64,000 bases of DNA from Chryseobacterium sp. RU37D (GCF_900156075.1 NZ_FTMM01000005.1:1-64000), one strand, 5' to 3'. Counted from the stretch's first letter, positions 16,681-25,651 are shown. Made by a program: numbers and translations. The notes: generated by a model not told the origin, from the sequence alone.

Positions 16681-18918
16681 TTATAAATTATTATTGATTG
16701 CATTCTGTGTTTTATCAATTCCAAAACTGATGAAAGCTCCCACGAAAACAAAAGTATTTACCGGCGGAACAACTGCAGAACTTCTCGTTCCGTCCATTGA
16801 AAAATTATACCCGTACACATTTTTAGATCCTAAAATATTGGAAACACTTAAAACCAGAACCGTAAAAGCTTTTGCCTCTTTTTTACCCAAATTCGGAAGA
16901 TAATTAATACTGAAATTCAACGCATTATAATCTTTTAATTTCCCCTCATGTCTTACGTAATATGCTTGTTCCCCATTGATATCTTTTGTTGCAATATCAT
17001 AATAAGGGCGTCCTTTTGCGTAGGTGTAAGAAAGATTTACACCTGTTTTCCATTTTGGAATAAATCTTTTCGCAACAGCAGAAAGGGTATGTTCTGAAGC
17101 GAAATTGGGTTTTAAGCTTTCTGGATAATTCATAAAATCCCTTTTAGAGTCCAGGAAAGAATAGCTGATCCAGTAATCAATATTTTCGAACGTTTTTTTG
17201 TCTCTCCAGAATAGCTCAAGCCCTTTTGCATAGCCATATCCGCTATTATTATCTGCAGTTTGTACATATTGATTCTGCCCATCAACGTAAGGAAGATTTT
17301 TAACTTTTAATAAATCTTCATACTTTTTGTAAAAGGCTTCCAGTCTGAGGCTTCTTCCGTCCGTTGCTCTCTGAACCTGGAAAATATAATGCTGTGATTG
17401 CTGGAAATCCAGGTTGGCCGGTCCATTAATGTATCTACTTTCCGGATTCTGATAAAAAAGACCGTAGGCAAATGAAGTCGTCCAGTCTTTGGCAAGGCGG
17501 TAAGCAAGGGCAATACGCGGCGCAATGTTGCTCTTTCCAAGATAAGATGAATGCTCTGCGCGAACTCCTATCTTTGCAGATAGCTGATTACTGAACCCCA
17601 GGTCTGTCTCTACAAAGGCTGCAGAAATCAGATCTTTGTAATCTTTATCTACAAAATTGTTGAAATTGAGTTTTTCGCTTGTGCTGTTCAGTTCAAAACC
17701 GCCCCGTAAGGCGCTAATTTTATTTATTTTCCTTTCTAAAACTGCTTTGAAGTTGATATAATTTCCGTCATTCAAAAGTTTTGTATTTCCGGATTCAATA
17801 TTATCTTTTTGAGTTGAAAAATCAAGATCAGACGAATTGTAAGAATAAGAAGCTCCGGTGCTCAACAGGTATTTTCCGAATTTTTGTTTGAAAGATAAAT
17901 TATGATATGTATTTTTACCTTTTAAATTAATCCTCGAAAAATCGTTTTCAGGGTCTAAGCTATTCACGGTCACGCCCATTCTGTTGGAATCATACATTCC
18001 GTAATATTTAAAAAATCCGCCGGATTTTGTTTTAATTCTAAAGTTAAAATCTGCATTAAGACCTTGTGGTGCTTCACTGAAATTGGTATTAAAATTAAAA
18101 ACTTCCTGCATTAATTTTAAATTTGAATATCCTAAACTTGCTCCGAAAGAAGAATTTTTACTGTCGCTTAGTTTTTGAAATCCTGCATTTAAAAAAATGG
18201 GAGAAACCCCGAAGTCATAGGAGCTTTGATCCGGAAGATCAACACTTTCCAGCATTAATGTTCCGGAAAGGGCTTGCCCGTATAGTGCAGAATATCCGCC
18301 GCTGGAAAAAACATTTCCTTTGAAAAGAGAAGTATTGAAACGGTCTCTCCCGGCAATTCCTGGAACTGAATTTGAGAAATAATTATTGATTAAGCTTCCA
18401 TCCATAAAAATTTTAGATTCCGTACCCGTGCCTCCACGAATGAAAAGGCCTTCCGTTTCACCAACTTTCTGAACACCCGGAAGATAAGTCAGTGCTGAAG
18501 AAATTTGTCCGTCTGCGCCGGCTGTAGTGTAAATATCAATTGGTGTTAAAAGAGTTGTAGCCCTTTTTTTATCGCTTGCTTCGATAGATCCTGCGGAAAC
18601 GACCACCGCATCAATTTCATTGATCTGTTCTTTTAATTCGGCGTTTACAGAAACTTTCTGACTTTCAATTACAATTGGTTTTTCAACATCTATATATTTT
18701 GGATGGGTGAACGTCAGTACCTTGTTTCCTTTTTCAGAGGTTTCAAAAGAAAAATTCCCGTTGACGTCTGTTGTAGCCCCGTCGTAAGTATCTTTTAATG
18801 TTACATTTACCTCAGCTACACCTCTATTTTTATAAACTACTCTTCCGGAGATTTTTGTCTGGGCGAGGCTTAGGGCAAATGATAAAAAAGAGATAAGGAA
18901 TAATAATTTTGTTTTCAT
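16681..18918 (-). CDS. TonB-dependent receptor with carboxypeptidase-like N-terminal domain
   Basis: A 745-residue outer-membrane receptor. The signal peptide (MKTKLLFLISFLSFALSLAQ) is followed by a carboxypeptidase-regulatory-like domain (ISGRVVYKNRGVAEVNVTLKD, residues 22-95), a plug (TYLPGVQKVGETEGLFIRGG, about 125-230) and a barrel running to the C-terminus. The chain ends with a short charged tail (FISFGIDKTQNAINNNL) instead of the usual terminal aromatic strand residue. Substrate unknown; no DUF4249 or SusD partner is adjacent. A promoter element is at 19114-19121 with a long leader containing a hairpin repeat. Confidence 0.88.
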   Translation of the reverse strand: MKTKLLFLISFLSFALSLAQTKISGRVVYKNRGVAEVNVTLKDTYDGATTDVNGNFSFETSEKGNKVLTFTHPKYIDVEKPIVIESQKVSVNAELKEQINEIDAVVVSAGSIEASDKKRATTLLTPIDIYTTAGADGQISSALTYLPGVQKVGETEGLFIRGGTGTESKIFMDGSLINNYFSNSVPGIAGRDRFNTSLFKGNVFSSGGYSALYGQALSGTLMLESVDLPDQSSYDFGVSPIFLNAGFQKLSDSKNSSFGASLGYSNLKLMQEVFNFNTNFSEAPQGLNADFNFRIKTKSGGFFKYYGMYDSNRMGVTVNSLDPENDFSRINLKGKNTYHNLSFKQKFGKYLLSTGASYSYNSSDLDFSTQKDNIESGNTKLLNDGNYINFKAVLERKINKISALRGGFELNSTSEKLNFNNFVDKDYKDLISAAFVETDLGFSNQLSAKIGVRAEHSSYLGKSNIAPRIALAYRLAKDWTTSFAYGLFYQNPESRYINGPANLDFQQSQHYIFQVQRATDGRSLRLEAFYKKYEDLLKVKNLPYVDGQNQYVQTADNNSGYGYAKGLELFWRDKKTFENIDYWISYSFLDSKRDFMNYPESLKPNFASEHTLSAVAKRFIPKWKTGVNLSYTYAKGRPYYDIATKDINGEQAYYVRHEGKLKDYNALNFSINYLPNLGKKEAKAFTVLVLSVSNILGSKNVYGYNFSMDGTRSSAVVPPVNTFVFVGAFISFGIDKTQNAINNNL

Positions 18919-19044
18919 TGTTTTTAATTTCGATTCAAAAATAGGATGACCTTTTTGTTGCTATAAAATTTTTTTTGCTGAACGGTTGATTTTTTGGATT
19001 GAATGGTAAATTTTAACTTTTCGAGAAATAATTAAACCACTCTG

Positions 19045-19071
19045 TGTCAAAAATTCTTTGAATTTTTGACA
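19045..19071. repeat. Perfect 12-bp inverted repeat in a dispersed element
   Basis: TGTCAAAAATTC (19045-19056) and GAATTTTTGACA (19060-19071) are perfect inverted copies around a TTT loop. The next bases, CATCCCGCCAGAGGAAGAGAA, complete a phrase I recall as a recurrent intergenic repeat of Chryseobacterium genomes. It lies between a TonB receptor and the superoxide dismutase gene; for the receptor it would fall in the 5' leader of the mRNA. Confidence 0.6.
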
Positions 19072-19113
19072 TCCCGCCAGAGGAAGAGAATTTACAATCT
19101 CCCTTTACTATTG

Positions 19114-19121
19114 CAAAAGTA
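19114..19121 (-). promoter_or_regulatory. Promoter -7 element (TACTTTTG) for the TonB receptor at 16681
   Basis: On the minus strand TACTTTTG sits about 195 nt before the receptor start, leaving a leader that includes the 19045-19071 hairpin. Confidence 0.45.
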
Positions 19122-19221
19122 GCTTAGTTTTTACTTAACTTTAAAAAACAGTTCCATTTATAGGGCTTTTCGGAAAAACTTTTTTAATTTTATCATAAAA
19201 TCACTTTTAAATCATTTAAAA

Positions 19222-19725
19222 ATGAAAAGTATAAAATTAGCATTATTATCCGTATGTACATTATTTGCTGTTTCCTGTGGAACGACAAATACATATCAAG
19301 TCATGTCTAAAAGCAACACACAAACGGGAGGAACAGCCAAGTTTACCCAAAAAGGGGATGAAGTTATCATGAAACTTAATGTAACGAACCTTACACCGGG
19401 AATTCATGCCGTTCATATCCATGAAAAAGGTGACTGTTCCGCAGCCGACGGAACTTCCACAGGGGGCCACTGGAACCCCGCAAAAGACGATCACGGAAAA
19501 TGGGGTGCCGAACACTTCCATATGGGAGATATAGGTAATCTGGTGGCTGATCAGAGCGGAAATGCAATATTGACATTCAAGACAAATAAATGGTGTCTTG
19601 GCTGTACAGATGAGTCTAAGAACATTATTGGGAAAGGAATGATCATACATGCTGCCGCCGATGATTTCCATACGCAACCTACAGGGAATGCAGGCGGACG
19701 AGTAGGATGTGTTGAAATAAAATAA
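19222..19725 (+). CDS. Cu/Zn superoxide dismutase family lipoprotein
   Basis: A 167-residue protein with a lipoprotein signal (LALLSVCTLFAVSC, lipidated Cys19). The body is the Cu/Zn-SOD fold with the metal ligands in place: HAVHIHEKGDC, GGHWNP, HFHMGDIGN and IIHAAADDFHTQP, plus the closing GGRVGCVEI. It would remove superoxide at the cell envelope. Besides the usual disulfide cysteines there is an extra pair (NKWCLGCTDES) in the loop before the last histidine, which may form a second disulfide or bind metal. It is a single gene with a shared convergent terminator at 19738-19786. Confidence 0.92.
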   Translation: MKSIKLALLSVCTLFAVSCGTTNTYQVMSKSNTQTGGTAKFTQKGDEVIMKLNVTNLTPGIHAVHIHEKGDCSAADGTSTGGHWNPAKDDHGKWGAEHFHMGDIGNLVADQSGNAILTFKTNKWCLGCTDESKNIIGKGMIIHAAADDFHTQPTGNAGGRVGCVEIK

Positions 19726-19737
19726 TTTATATTCCAA

Positions 19738-19786
19738 AACATAAAAACCGTTGTCTTCGAGAACCTCAGGCAACGGTTTTTATGTT
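19738..19786. terminator. Bidirectional terminator between sod and prc
   Basis: AACATAAAAACCGTTG (19738-19753) and CAACGGTTTTTATGTT (19771-19786) form a perfect 16-bp stem with A/T-rich outer ends, serving both convergent genes. Confidence 0.85.
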
Positions 19787-19798
19787 TTTTATTTCTAT

Positions 19799-21928
19799 TT
19801 AAGATTTTATACTCATGTCTGCAATAATGTTCATTGCTTCCTGAAGGTAAAGATCTTTTTTAAGGTTTTTGATCCAGATTTCAGATTTTTTCTTAAAAGC
19901 TTCATCTTTTTTCTCTCTTTCAATTTCGTTTTGATACATAGTAAACTGAAGCCCGTTTTCAAATTTTGTTAAAGATTTAAATTTTTCAATCTGTGCTTTT
20001 CTCTGTTTCGTTAGTTCATTGAACTTATTGATATTAAGCGTAATCATCTCTTCTTTGCCTAATTGCTCTCTCCATTGAGCAGATTGAAGCATCAGCTGAT
20101 AATTCTCATTTTTAGCCATTCTGTCTGCACTTGCTTTTTCCAACGCTTTAATATTGAAATAATTAAGTTTTTCAAAATTTGTAGAAGGAATCTTATCCCA
20201 AGCTAAAGCATAATCATCATATCTTTCCCCGACTTCAGCATATGTAAAGAAATCTTTCATCTGAATATCAGAAACAATACCTTTTCTTTGAGTGGATTCC
20301 CCTGTAATTCTGTAGAACTTCTGAATCGTCAGTTTCAAAGATCCAAAATCATCTTCTGTATTTAAAAATCTATTCAGATCAACAAAAGTTTGTACCGTTC
20401 CCTTCCCGAAAGACTGTGGAGAACCTATTACCATTGCTCTTCCATAATCCTGCATTACGCCGGCAAGAATTTCAGAAGCTGAAGCAGAAAGCTCATTTTG
20501 CATGATCACAAGCGGACCTGTCCAGATCGGAGCTTCATTTTTATTTTTCAAAGTCTGGATTTTTCCATTTCCGTCTTTTACCTGAACGTAAGGCCCGGCC
20601 TCCATGAAAAGCCCCATGATGTCTCCAACTTCTGTCAAAGAGCCACCCCCGTTATTTCTTAAATCTAAAACGATTCCTTCAATGTTTTGCTGTTTAAGCT
20701 TAATGATTTCATTTTTGATATCGTCTGAAGCATTTCTTCCTTTTGCATCTTCAAAATCAGCATTAAAGCTTGGTAAATTGATAAAACCATACTTTTTACC
20801 GTTTGGAGAATTGATTATGATACTTCTTGCAAAAGTATCTTCAATAGCCACTTCCTCACGGATCATGGTAACGTCTTTAATAGTTCCGTCCTTTTTCTGA
20901 ACTGTTAAAGTAACAGGCGTTCCTTTTTCACCTCTGATCAAACGCACCGCTTCATCAGAAAGCATTCCTACAACATTTACGGCATCATCTTTCGGCTTGG
21001 ATTTTACCTTTAAGATTTTGTCTCCTTCGGAAAGCTGCTTGGACTTCCATGCAGGAGCTCCGATTGTTAAAGCTCCCAGGTAAAGATTCCCTTTTTTCTC
21101 CTGGATAATTGCTCCGATCCCAATTACTTTTCCTGTAAAATTGGTATCAAAATCTTCTTTATCTTTTGGAGAATAATAGTTGGTATGAGGATCGAAAACT
21201 TCAGCATAAGCATTCATATATACTGTAAACCAATCCATTTTCTTTCTCTTTTTGAACCTTGTAAAGGTTTCTTTTACAAGATCTTTCACCTCATCTGTTG
21301 CTTTTTTCATTTTCTGATCAGCAGAAAGAGGCTGATATTTTATAGTATCCTTTAAGTTATATTTCTGAACAGAATCTTTTTTCTCTTTCTGAGCCTCTTC
21401 TTTACTGTTCATGGATTCAATTTCCTGTAGGATATTGTATTTGATAAATTTTCTCCACTCGTTGTACTGTTCCTGTTTGTTGGCAGGTACTTTTTTCAGC
21501 TTTGGCTCAATGGTAAGGCTTTCATCTTCTTCAAGATTAATCGGCTTGCTGAAAATATCTTGGGTGATTTTGTCTATTTCATCTACTCTCTGGTATAGCC
21601 TATCAATTGTTAGCTTATAAAACGTCAGATCACCCATGTTAATGTAATCATCAAGCTTGGTTTCATGTTTTCCGAACTCGTCCATATCAGACTGCAAAAA
21701 ATATCTTTTTGCAGGATCTACCAATTCGAAATAATGTTTATAAACATCCTTTGAATATGCGTCGTTAATAGGTTTCGGGCTGTAATGTAAATAAGAAAGT
21801 GTATTTTTTACGCTCACCATTATTGTCTGCATCTTTTCGTCGTCATTCTTCGGCGAGTTGAAACAAAACATTAGGCTTGTTAATGGAATTAAGAGTAAAA
21901 ATTTATTTAGTTTAAAATTTTTCCACAT
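19799..21928 (-). CDS. prc: Carboxy-terminal processing peptidase (Prc/Tsp, family S41)
   Basis: A 709-residue tail-specific periplasmic protease. It has an N-terminal membrane anchor or signal (FLLLIPLTSLMFCF), a long helical N-domain, a PDZ domain (IGIGAIIQEKKGNLYLGALTIGAPA, LSEGDKIL), and the S41 core. The catalytic Ser lies in LSASASEIL (about residue 480) and the catalytic Lys in SFGKGTVQ (about 507), and GIVLDLRNNGGGSLTEV is also present. A C-terminal DUF3340-like helical domain follows. It degrades proteins bearing nonpolar C-termini and usually controls cell-wall hydrolases or lipoproteins. The length matches the Gram-negative Prc form. Confidence 0.9.
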   Translation of the reverse strand: MWKNFKLNKFLLLIPLTSLMFCFNSPKNDDEKMQTIMVSVKNTLSYLHYSPKPINDAYSKDVYKHYFELVDPAKRYFLQSDMDEFGKHETKLDDYINMGDLTFYKLTIDRLYQRVDEIDKITQDIFSKPINLEEDESLTIEPKLKKVPANKQEQYNEWRKFIKYNILQEIESMNSKEEAQKEKKDSVQKYNLKDTIKYQPLSADQKMKKATDEVKDLVKETFTRFKKRKKMDWFTVYMNAYAEVFDPHTNYYSPKDKEDFDTNFTGKVIGIGAIIQEKKGNLYLGALTIGAPAWKSKQLSEGDKILKVKSKPKDDAVNVVGMLSDEAVRLIRGEKGTPVTLTVQKKDGTIKDVTMIREEVAIEDTFARSIIINSPNGKKYGFINLPSFNADFEDAKGRNASDDIKNEIIKLKQQNIEGIVLDLRNNGGGSLTEVGDIMGLFMEAGPYVQVKDGNGKIQTLKNKNEAPIWTGPLVIMQNELSASASEILAGVMQDYGRAMVIGSPQSFGKGTVQTFVDLNRFLNTEDDFGSLKLTIQKFYRITGESTQRKGIVSDIQMKDFFTYAEVGERYDDYALAWDKIPSTNFEKLNYFNIKALEKASADRMAKNENYQLMLQSAQWREQLGKEEMITLNINKFNELTKQRKAQIEKFKSLTKFENGLQFTMYQNEIEREKKDEAFKKKSEIWIKNLKKDLYLQEAMNIIADMSIKS

Positions 21929-22333
21929 AAATCTGTCATGTATTTTTATTAATTTCTAAAAACTATATTAATTGGTAGTAAATTTTGGCTTAATGTTACA
22001 AAATATCAAATTTAATACCTTATTTGTAAATAGCGATTAGATTTCAACATAAATTTGAACTTATGGATGAAATAGTATAGTCAAAACCCTTGTGAATTTA
22101 GAATCTTTGTATTGTGGAATTAAATGAAACACCCTTGTTTTACTAGTTAAAAAATAGTTTTTACATATTTGTTTCAGATAATACATACTTTTGTTTGGCA
22201 ACTGTACAGTATAAAATTAAGAATTGCAAGGATTTACACTTTAAATTAACTCAAAAATCATTAAAAATTGAATTTAAAAATTTCTCTTTCTAAAAAATAA
22301 ATTACAAAGTTTTTTTAAAGAATGTCTTTATAG

Positions 22334-22341
22334 TATATTTG
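22334..22341 (+). promoter_or_regulatory. Promoter -7 element (TATATTTG) upstream of surE
   Basis: TATATTTG ends 18 nt before the surE ATG. The rest of the 430-nt prc-surE gap is AT-rich with another TACTTTTG at about 22186-22193 but no convincing gene, hairpin or repeat. Confidence 0.5.
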
Positions 22342-22359
22342 TTAAAATTAAAATTTTAT

Positions 22360-23130
22360 ATGGAAAGACCACTTATTCTGGTTACTAATGATGATGGAAT
22401 TACAGCACCCGGTATCAGAAATCTTATCAGTTTTATGAACGAAATTGGAGAAGTCGTCGTCGTTGCGCCCAATTCTCCACAAAGCGGTAAAGGCCATGCC
22501 ATTACCATTAATTCTACTTTAAGCTATGAAGAAGTACATCTTGAAGGCCCACAGAGAGACTTTTCCTGCAGCGGAACCCCTGTAGACTGTGTAAAGATGG
22601 CTCTTGATAAAATTTTGCCGAGAAGACCGGATATTGTAGTTTCGGGGATTAACCACGGTGCCAACTCTTCCATTAATGTTATCTATTCCGGGACGATGTC
22701 TGCGGCTGTTGAAGCAGGCGTTGAAAGTCTACCTGCGATAGGTTTTTCTCTGCTGGATTTCAGCTGGGAAGCAGATTTTACGCAGGCTAAAGAACATATT
22801 CAGAATATTGTCAGAAGAATACTTGAAAAGCCAATGCCTAAAGGTATTGTTTTGAATGTAAACATCCCGAAGCTTTCAAAAGAAGAGATAAAAGGGGTAA
22901 AAGTATGCAAGCAGGCTCATGCCAAATGGGAAGAAAGCTTTGATGAAAGGGTAAATCCGCATGGTAAGAAATACTACTGGCTTACAGGCTATTTCAATAA
23001 TATGGATGATTCTCCCGATGCAGATGAAACGGCTCTGACGAATGGATATATTTCTATTGTCCCTGTAAAATTTGATCTTACGGCGTATGAATATATGAAA
23101 ACGCTGGAAGAAGTGATGAATTTTGATTAA
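22360..23130 (+). CDS. surE: 5'/3'-nucleotidase SurE
   Basis: A 256-residue cytoplasmic metal-dependent phosphatase acting on nucleoside monophosphates. The start MERPLILVTNDDGITAPG has the NDD metal-binding aspartates; SGTPVDCVKMAL, VVSGINHGANSS and VIYSGTMSAAVEA are the family motifs. The ATG at 22360 is chosen over an in-frame TTG at 22339, because the family begins at the strand leading into NDDG. It stands alone, divergent from prc and convergent with the radical SAM operon. Confidence 0.94.
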   Translation: MERPLILVTNDDGITAPGIRNLISFMNEIGEVVVVAPNSPQSGKGHAITINSTLSYEEVHLEGPQRDFSCSGTPVDCVKMALDKILPRRPDIVVSGINHGANSSINVIYSGTMSAAVEAGVESLPAIGFSLLDFSWEADFTQAKEHIQNIVRRILEKPMPKGIVLNVNIPKLSKEEIKGVKVCKQAHAKWEESFDERVNPHGKKYYWLTGYFNNMDDSPDADETALTNGYISIVPVKFDLTAYEYMKTLEEVMNFD

Positions 23131-23139
23131 AGATTACTT

Positions 23140-23189
23140 TGCCACGAATTCACTAATATAAATATTAAATAATTTGTGCATTCGTGGCA
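23140..23189. repeat. Intergenic inverted repeat with TGCCACGAAT arms
   Basis: TGCCACGAAT (23140-23149) and ATTCGTGGCA (23180-23189) are perfect inverted copies; TCGCAAATCTGTGG follows at about 23210. This is one of the dispersed palindromes between convergent genes and may also end the surE transcript. Confidence 0.6.
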
Positions 23190-23233
23190 GTTTTATATCC
23201 TCAATCATCCTCGCAAATCTGTGGAAGTTTATT

Positions 23234-24637
23234 TTAAAACAAAACTTTATCCTCTTTTCTCAACTCTTCCAAATATTTACTTTTATCATCCCGATAAAAA
23301 AGATTCATCGTCTCGAAAGGAATCAATTTTAAATCTTTATTAACGATATGCACACAGGATTTTTTCACGGCACGAACGTCAAAATCATGAGCATCCATAA
23401 AATTCATAATAATGATTCTGAAGAGATTATCATAATCTAGATTTGCAACTGAAACCTCAGGAAGACAGCACAATAATTGGTTTACCTTAGGCTTTACTTT
23501 ATCTACAGAAATTCCAGTGCTGAAAATATCCAGAAGCTGCATGTGGAGGCCGATATCCTGCTCATAGACGATGGTATTTTTAGACTCATTATTCAGTAAA
23601 TCAGCAGGATTGATATATCTTGTTAAAGGAATAATTTCACCTTCCAGCTTTAAGATGTATCCCATTGCCAGAGCATCCGGGTTACAAGGAACCGGGATTA
23701 TATCATCCGAATTCATTAATGGAAATTGGTTTAAGATTTCCTGCCTTACTTCTGTAAGCGTAATTTTTTCATATGTAGAATCTTCCCTGTTTCTTCCGGC
23801 AATTTCAACGGGCTGAAAAGTAATTCCGCGGACACATTTCTGTTTTAATGCAAATTCAATAATCTTCCCTATTTCATCTATGTTTTTATCTTTTTGAAGA
23901 ACAATGACAAGCGTTGTAGAAAGGTTTAAGGCATTCAGTTTCTCCAAAGCCTTCATTCGGACATCGGTAAGATCTTTTCCTCTGAAATCCTGCAAAACTT
24001 CAGGCTTAAAAGAGTCAAACTGAAGATACACTTCAAATTCCGGAGCATAAGTCGCCAGATTTTCTGCAAAACCGGGATCATTGGCTATTCTCACCCCATT
24101 TGTATTGAGCATCAGGTGTTTAATTGGCTTTGATTTTGCAATATCCATTATTTTGAAAAACTCAGGATGGATCGTCGGTTCGCCTCCGCTGATCTGTACA
24201 ACGTCCGGTTCGCCTTCGTTTTTAACGATCACATCAAACATAGCTTCAATTTCCTCTAAGCTCCTGTGGCTTCCGTAATGCGGTGAAGACATGGCATAGC
24301 AGGTTGGGCAGGTAAGATTGCAGCGGTCTGTCACTTCCACAATGGAAAGACAGCTATGTTGCTCATGGTCAACACATAAGCCGCAATCGTAAGGACAGCC
24401 GTATTCTACATCAGTTCCAAAATGCAAAGGCATTTCAGACGCTTTGTTGTAGTTTCTTATGTTTTTATAATAATGAACATCAGAAGCAATCTTAGTTTTA
24501 AAAAAACCGTGATCCGGACATCTTTTTGTCATAAAAACGGTTTCATCTTCAAGAATGATCTTGGCTCCGACTCTTTTTAAACATTCAGGGCAAAGGCTGA
24601 TCGTATAATCGTAATAGGTATAATTTCTTACTTTCAT
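23234..24637 (-). CDS. Radical SAM enzyme resembling tetraether lipid synthase (Tes)
   Basis: A 467-residue enzyme. Residues 10-45 have a CPEC...CPDHG zinc- or cluster-type motif (Cys16, Cys19, Cys40); residues 79-96 read EYGCPYDCGLCVDHEQHSC, and the radical SAM cluster motif is TDRCNLTCPTCYA (Cys106, Cys110, Cys113), followed by ISGGEPTIHPEFF. This order, a CPYDCGLC...H block immediately before CxxxCxxC, is the layout of the archaeal Tes/MJ0619 family, which joins lipid tails by radical chemistry. Extra cysteines lie in QLLCCLPEV and KKSCVHI. It is the last gene of a tight operon with a small membrane protein and an Lgt-like protein, which fits a lipid-modifying role. The substrate in this bacterium is unknown. 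Confidence 0.8.
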   Translation of the reverse strand: MKVRNYTYYDYTISLCPECLKRVGAKIILEDETVFMTKRCPDHGFFKTKIASDVHYYKNIRNYNKASEMPLHFGTDVEYGCPYDCGLCVDHEQHSCLSIVEVTDRCNLTCPTCYAMSSPHYGSHRSLEEIEAMFDVIVKNEGEPDVVQISGGEPTIHPEFFKIMDIAKSKPIKHLMLNTNGVRIANDPGFAENLATYAPEFEVYLQFDSFKPEVLQDFRGKDLTDVRMKALEKLNALNLSTTLVIVLQKDKNIDEIGKIIEFALKQKCVRGITFQPVEIAGRNREDSTYEKITLTEVRQEILNQFPLMNSDDIIPVPCNPDALAMGYILKLEGEIIPLTRYINPADLLNNESKNTIVYEQDIGLHMQLLDIFSTGISVDKVKPKVNQLLCCLPEVSVANLDYDNLFRIIIMNFMDAHDFDVRAVKKSCVHIVNKDLKLIPFETMNLFYRDDKSKYLEELRKEDKVLF

Positions 24638-24646
24638 AATTTATTT

Positions 24647-24880
24647 TTACATTCCACCACAAACAAGGCCACTGATAAGTCCTCCGATAAGCATTGATAA
24701 CAAAACGGTTTTCCAAAACTGACCGGTTGAAAATTTCTTTTTGTTGTGCCATTCGTAAATGACTTTTGTAATGGCGGCAACAACCAATGAAATAACAAAA
24801 ACCACAACTAAAATAATGGCAATGATCATCACAAACAGACCATCAAGATTCCCAACTTCAATTAATGTAATTAGTTTCAT
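24647..24880 (-). CDS. Small two-helix membrane protein of the Tes/Lgt-like operon
   Basis: A 77-residue protein with two predicted transmembrane helices (LFVMIIAIILVVVFVISLVVAAI and FWKTVLLSMLIGGLISGLVCGGM) joined by a basic linker (YEWHNKKKF). Its start overlaps the stop of the Lgt-like gene by four bases (ATGA) and it ends nine bases before the radical SAM gene, so the three are translationally coupled. I do not recognise a family. It may anchor or assist the radical SAM enzyme at the membrane; that is inference from context only. Confidence 0.7.
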   Translation of the reverse strand: MKLITLIEVGNLDGLFVMIIAIILVVVFVISLVVAAITKVIYEWHNKKKFSTGQFWKTVLLSMLIGGLISGLVCGGM

Positions 24881-25638
24881 GATTTAATATTTTTAAGTGA
24901 AGTTACAACTTTTGTTTCCCTGATTTTAAAGAAATAATAAAAAATTATGGCCAGGCAGACCAATTGTATTGTTCCTAAACCAGCAATAATTTCTATTTTG
25001 GGTTTAATAAAATCCAGCATAAATCTAAAGCTGAAATAACTGAGCATAAACAATTGAAAAACAAAGCCTGATGAGAATTTATTCTTTCTTTGAACTCCCT
25101 TTAAGATAATCCAAAGAAGAATGAGAAATGCAATTTCATATAAAGCAACCGGATGTCTTAGGTATGAATCCCCAAGGTGCATCCCGAAAATAAAATCTGT
25201 AGGAACGCCATACGTTTCTTCGTGAACACCAGTAAGAAAACACCCGATTCTGCCAATAATCATCGCAAGAATTAATGGAAAAACAATTAAATCTCCGGTG
25301 CTTTCCTTGTGCCCTACAATTTTTTTTGCCCATTCCACACCGATGAGGCCAAATGCAAGACCTCCGACAATGGTATTATTGGTCCAAAATCTTTTAAAAC
25401 TGAAATTTTCGAAAAGCGTGTAGGGATTTTCAAGATTTCCGATCAATTTGGATCCGATTAAAGCTCCGGCCGTGGCTCCTATTAAAACTGCTGCAGAGGT
25501 ATTGAAAGAAAGCTTTTCCTTTGATTTTCTTTTTAAATAGAAATAATAACGCATCCCGATGAAAATTCCGACCGTCTCAAAAAGTGGATGTGCGAGAATT
25601 GTTTTACCGAAAATGTGAAATGTAACTGGAAAATCCAT
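24877..25638 (-). CDS. Divergent prolipoprotein diacylglyceryl transferase (Lgt)-like membrane protein
   Basis: A 253-residue protein with about seven transmembrane helices in the Lgt fold. Conserved are GRIGCF (129-134, with the key Arg130), RHPVALYE (161-168) and the late SFRFMLDF with Arg205. But the essential His-Gly-Gly of Lgt is Val-Gly-Gly here (91-93), the Asn of GRxGNF is Cys133, and the glutamate after it is missing, so it may not transfer diacylglycerol to prolipoproteins. Such paralogues probably handle a related lipid. It opens the three-gene operon with the Tes-like enzyme. The promoter element TACTTTTG ends only five bases from the ATG, so the mRNA may be almost leaderless. Confidence 0.82.
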   Translation of the reverse strand: MDFPVTFHIFGKTILAHPLFETVGIFIGMRYYFYLKRKSKEKLSFNTSAAVLIGATAGALIGSKLIGNLENPYTLFENFSFKRFWTNNTIVGGLAFGLIGVEWAKKIVGHKESTGDLIVFPLILAMIIGRIGCFLTGVHEETYGVPTDFIFGMHLGDSYLRHPVALYEIAFLILLWIILKGVQRKNKFSSGFVFQLFMLSYFSFRFMLDFIKPKIEIIAGLGTIQLVCLAIIFYYFFKIRETKVVTSLKNIKS

Positions 25639-25643
25639 TAGTT

Positions 25644-25651
25644 CAAAAGTA
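25644..25651 (-). promoter_or_regulatory. Promoter -7 element (TACTTTTG) for the Lgt-like/Tes-like operon
   Basis: On the minus strand TACTTTTG is followed by five bases and then the ATG at 25638, so the expected transcription start falls at or next to the start codon. Confidence 0.5.

Noticed and set aside
19261..19773. Minus-strand 170-codon frame opposite the superoxide dismutase gene
   Set aside because: The plus-strand protein has a full set of SOD motifs and a signal peptide; the antisense frame has none and runs through the terminator.
21929..22338. Hidden gene or RNA in the prc-surE gap
   Set aside because: No reading frame beyond chance length, no terminator and no structured repeat; only promoter-like boxes in very AT-rich DNA.
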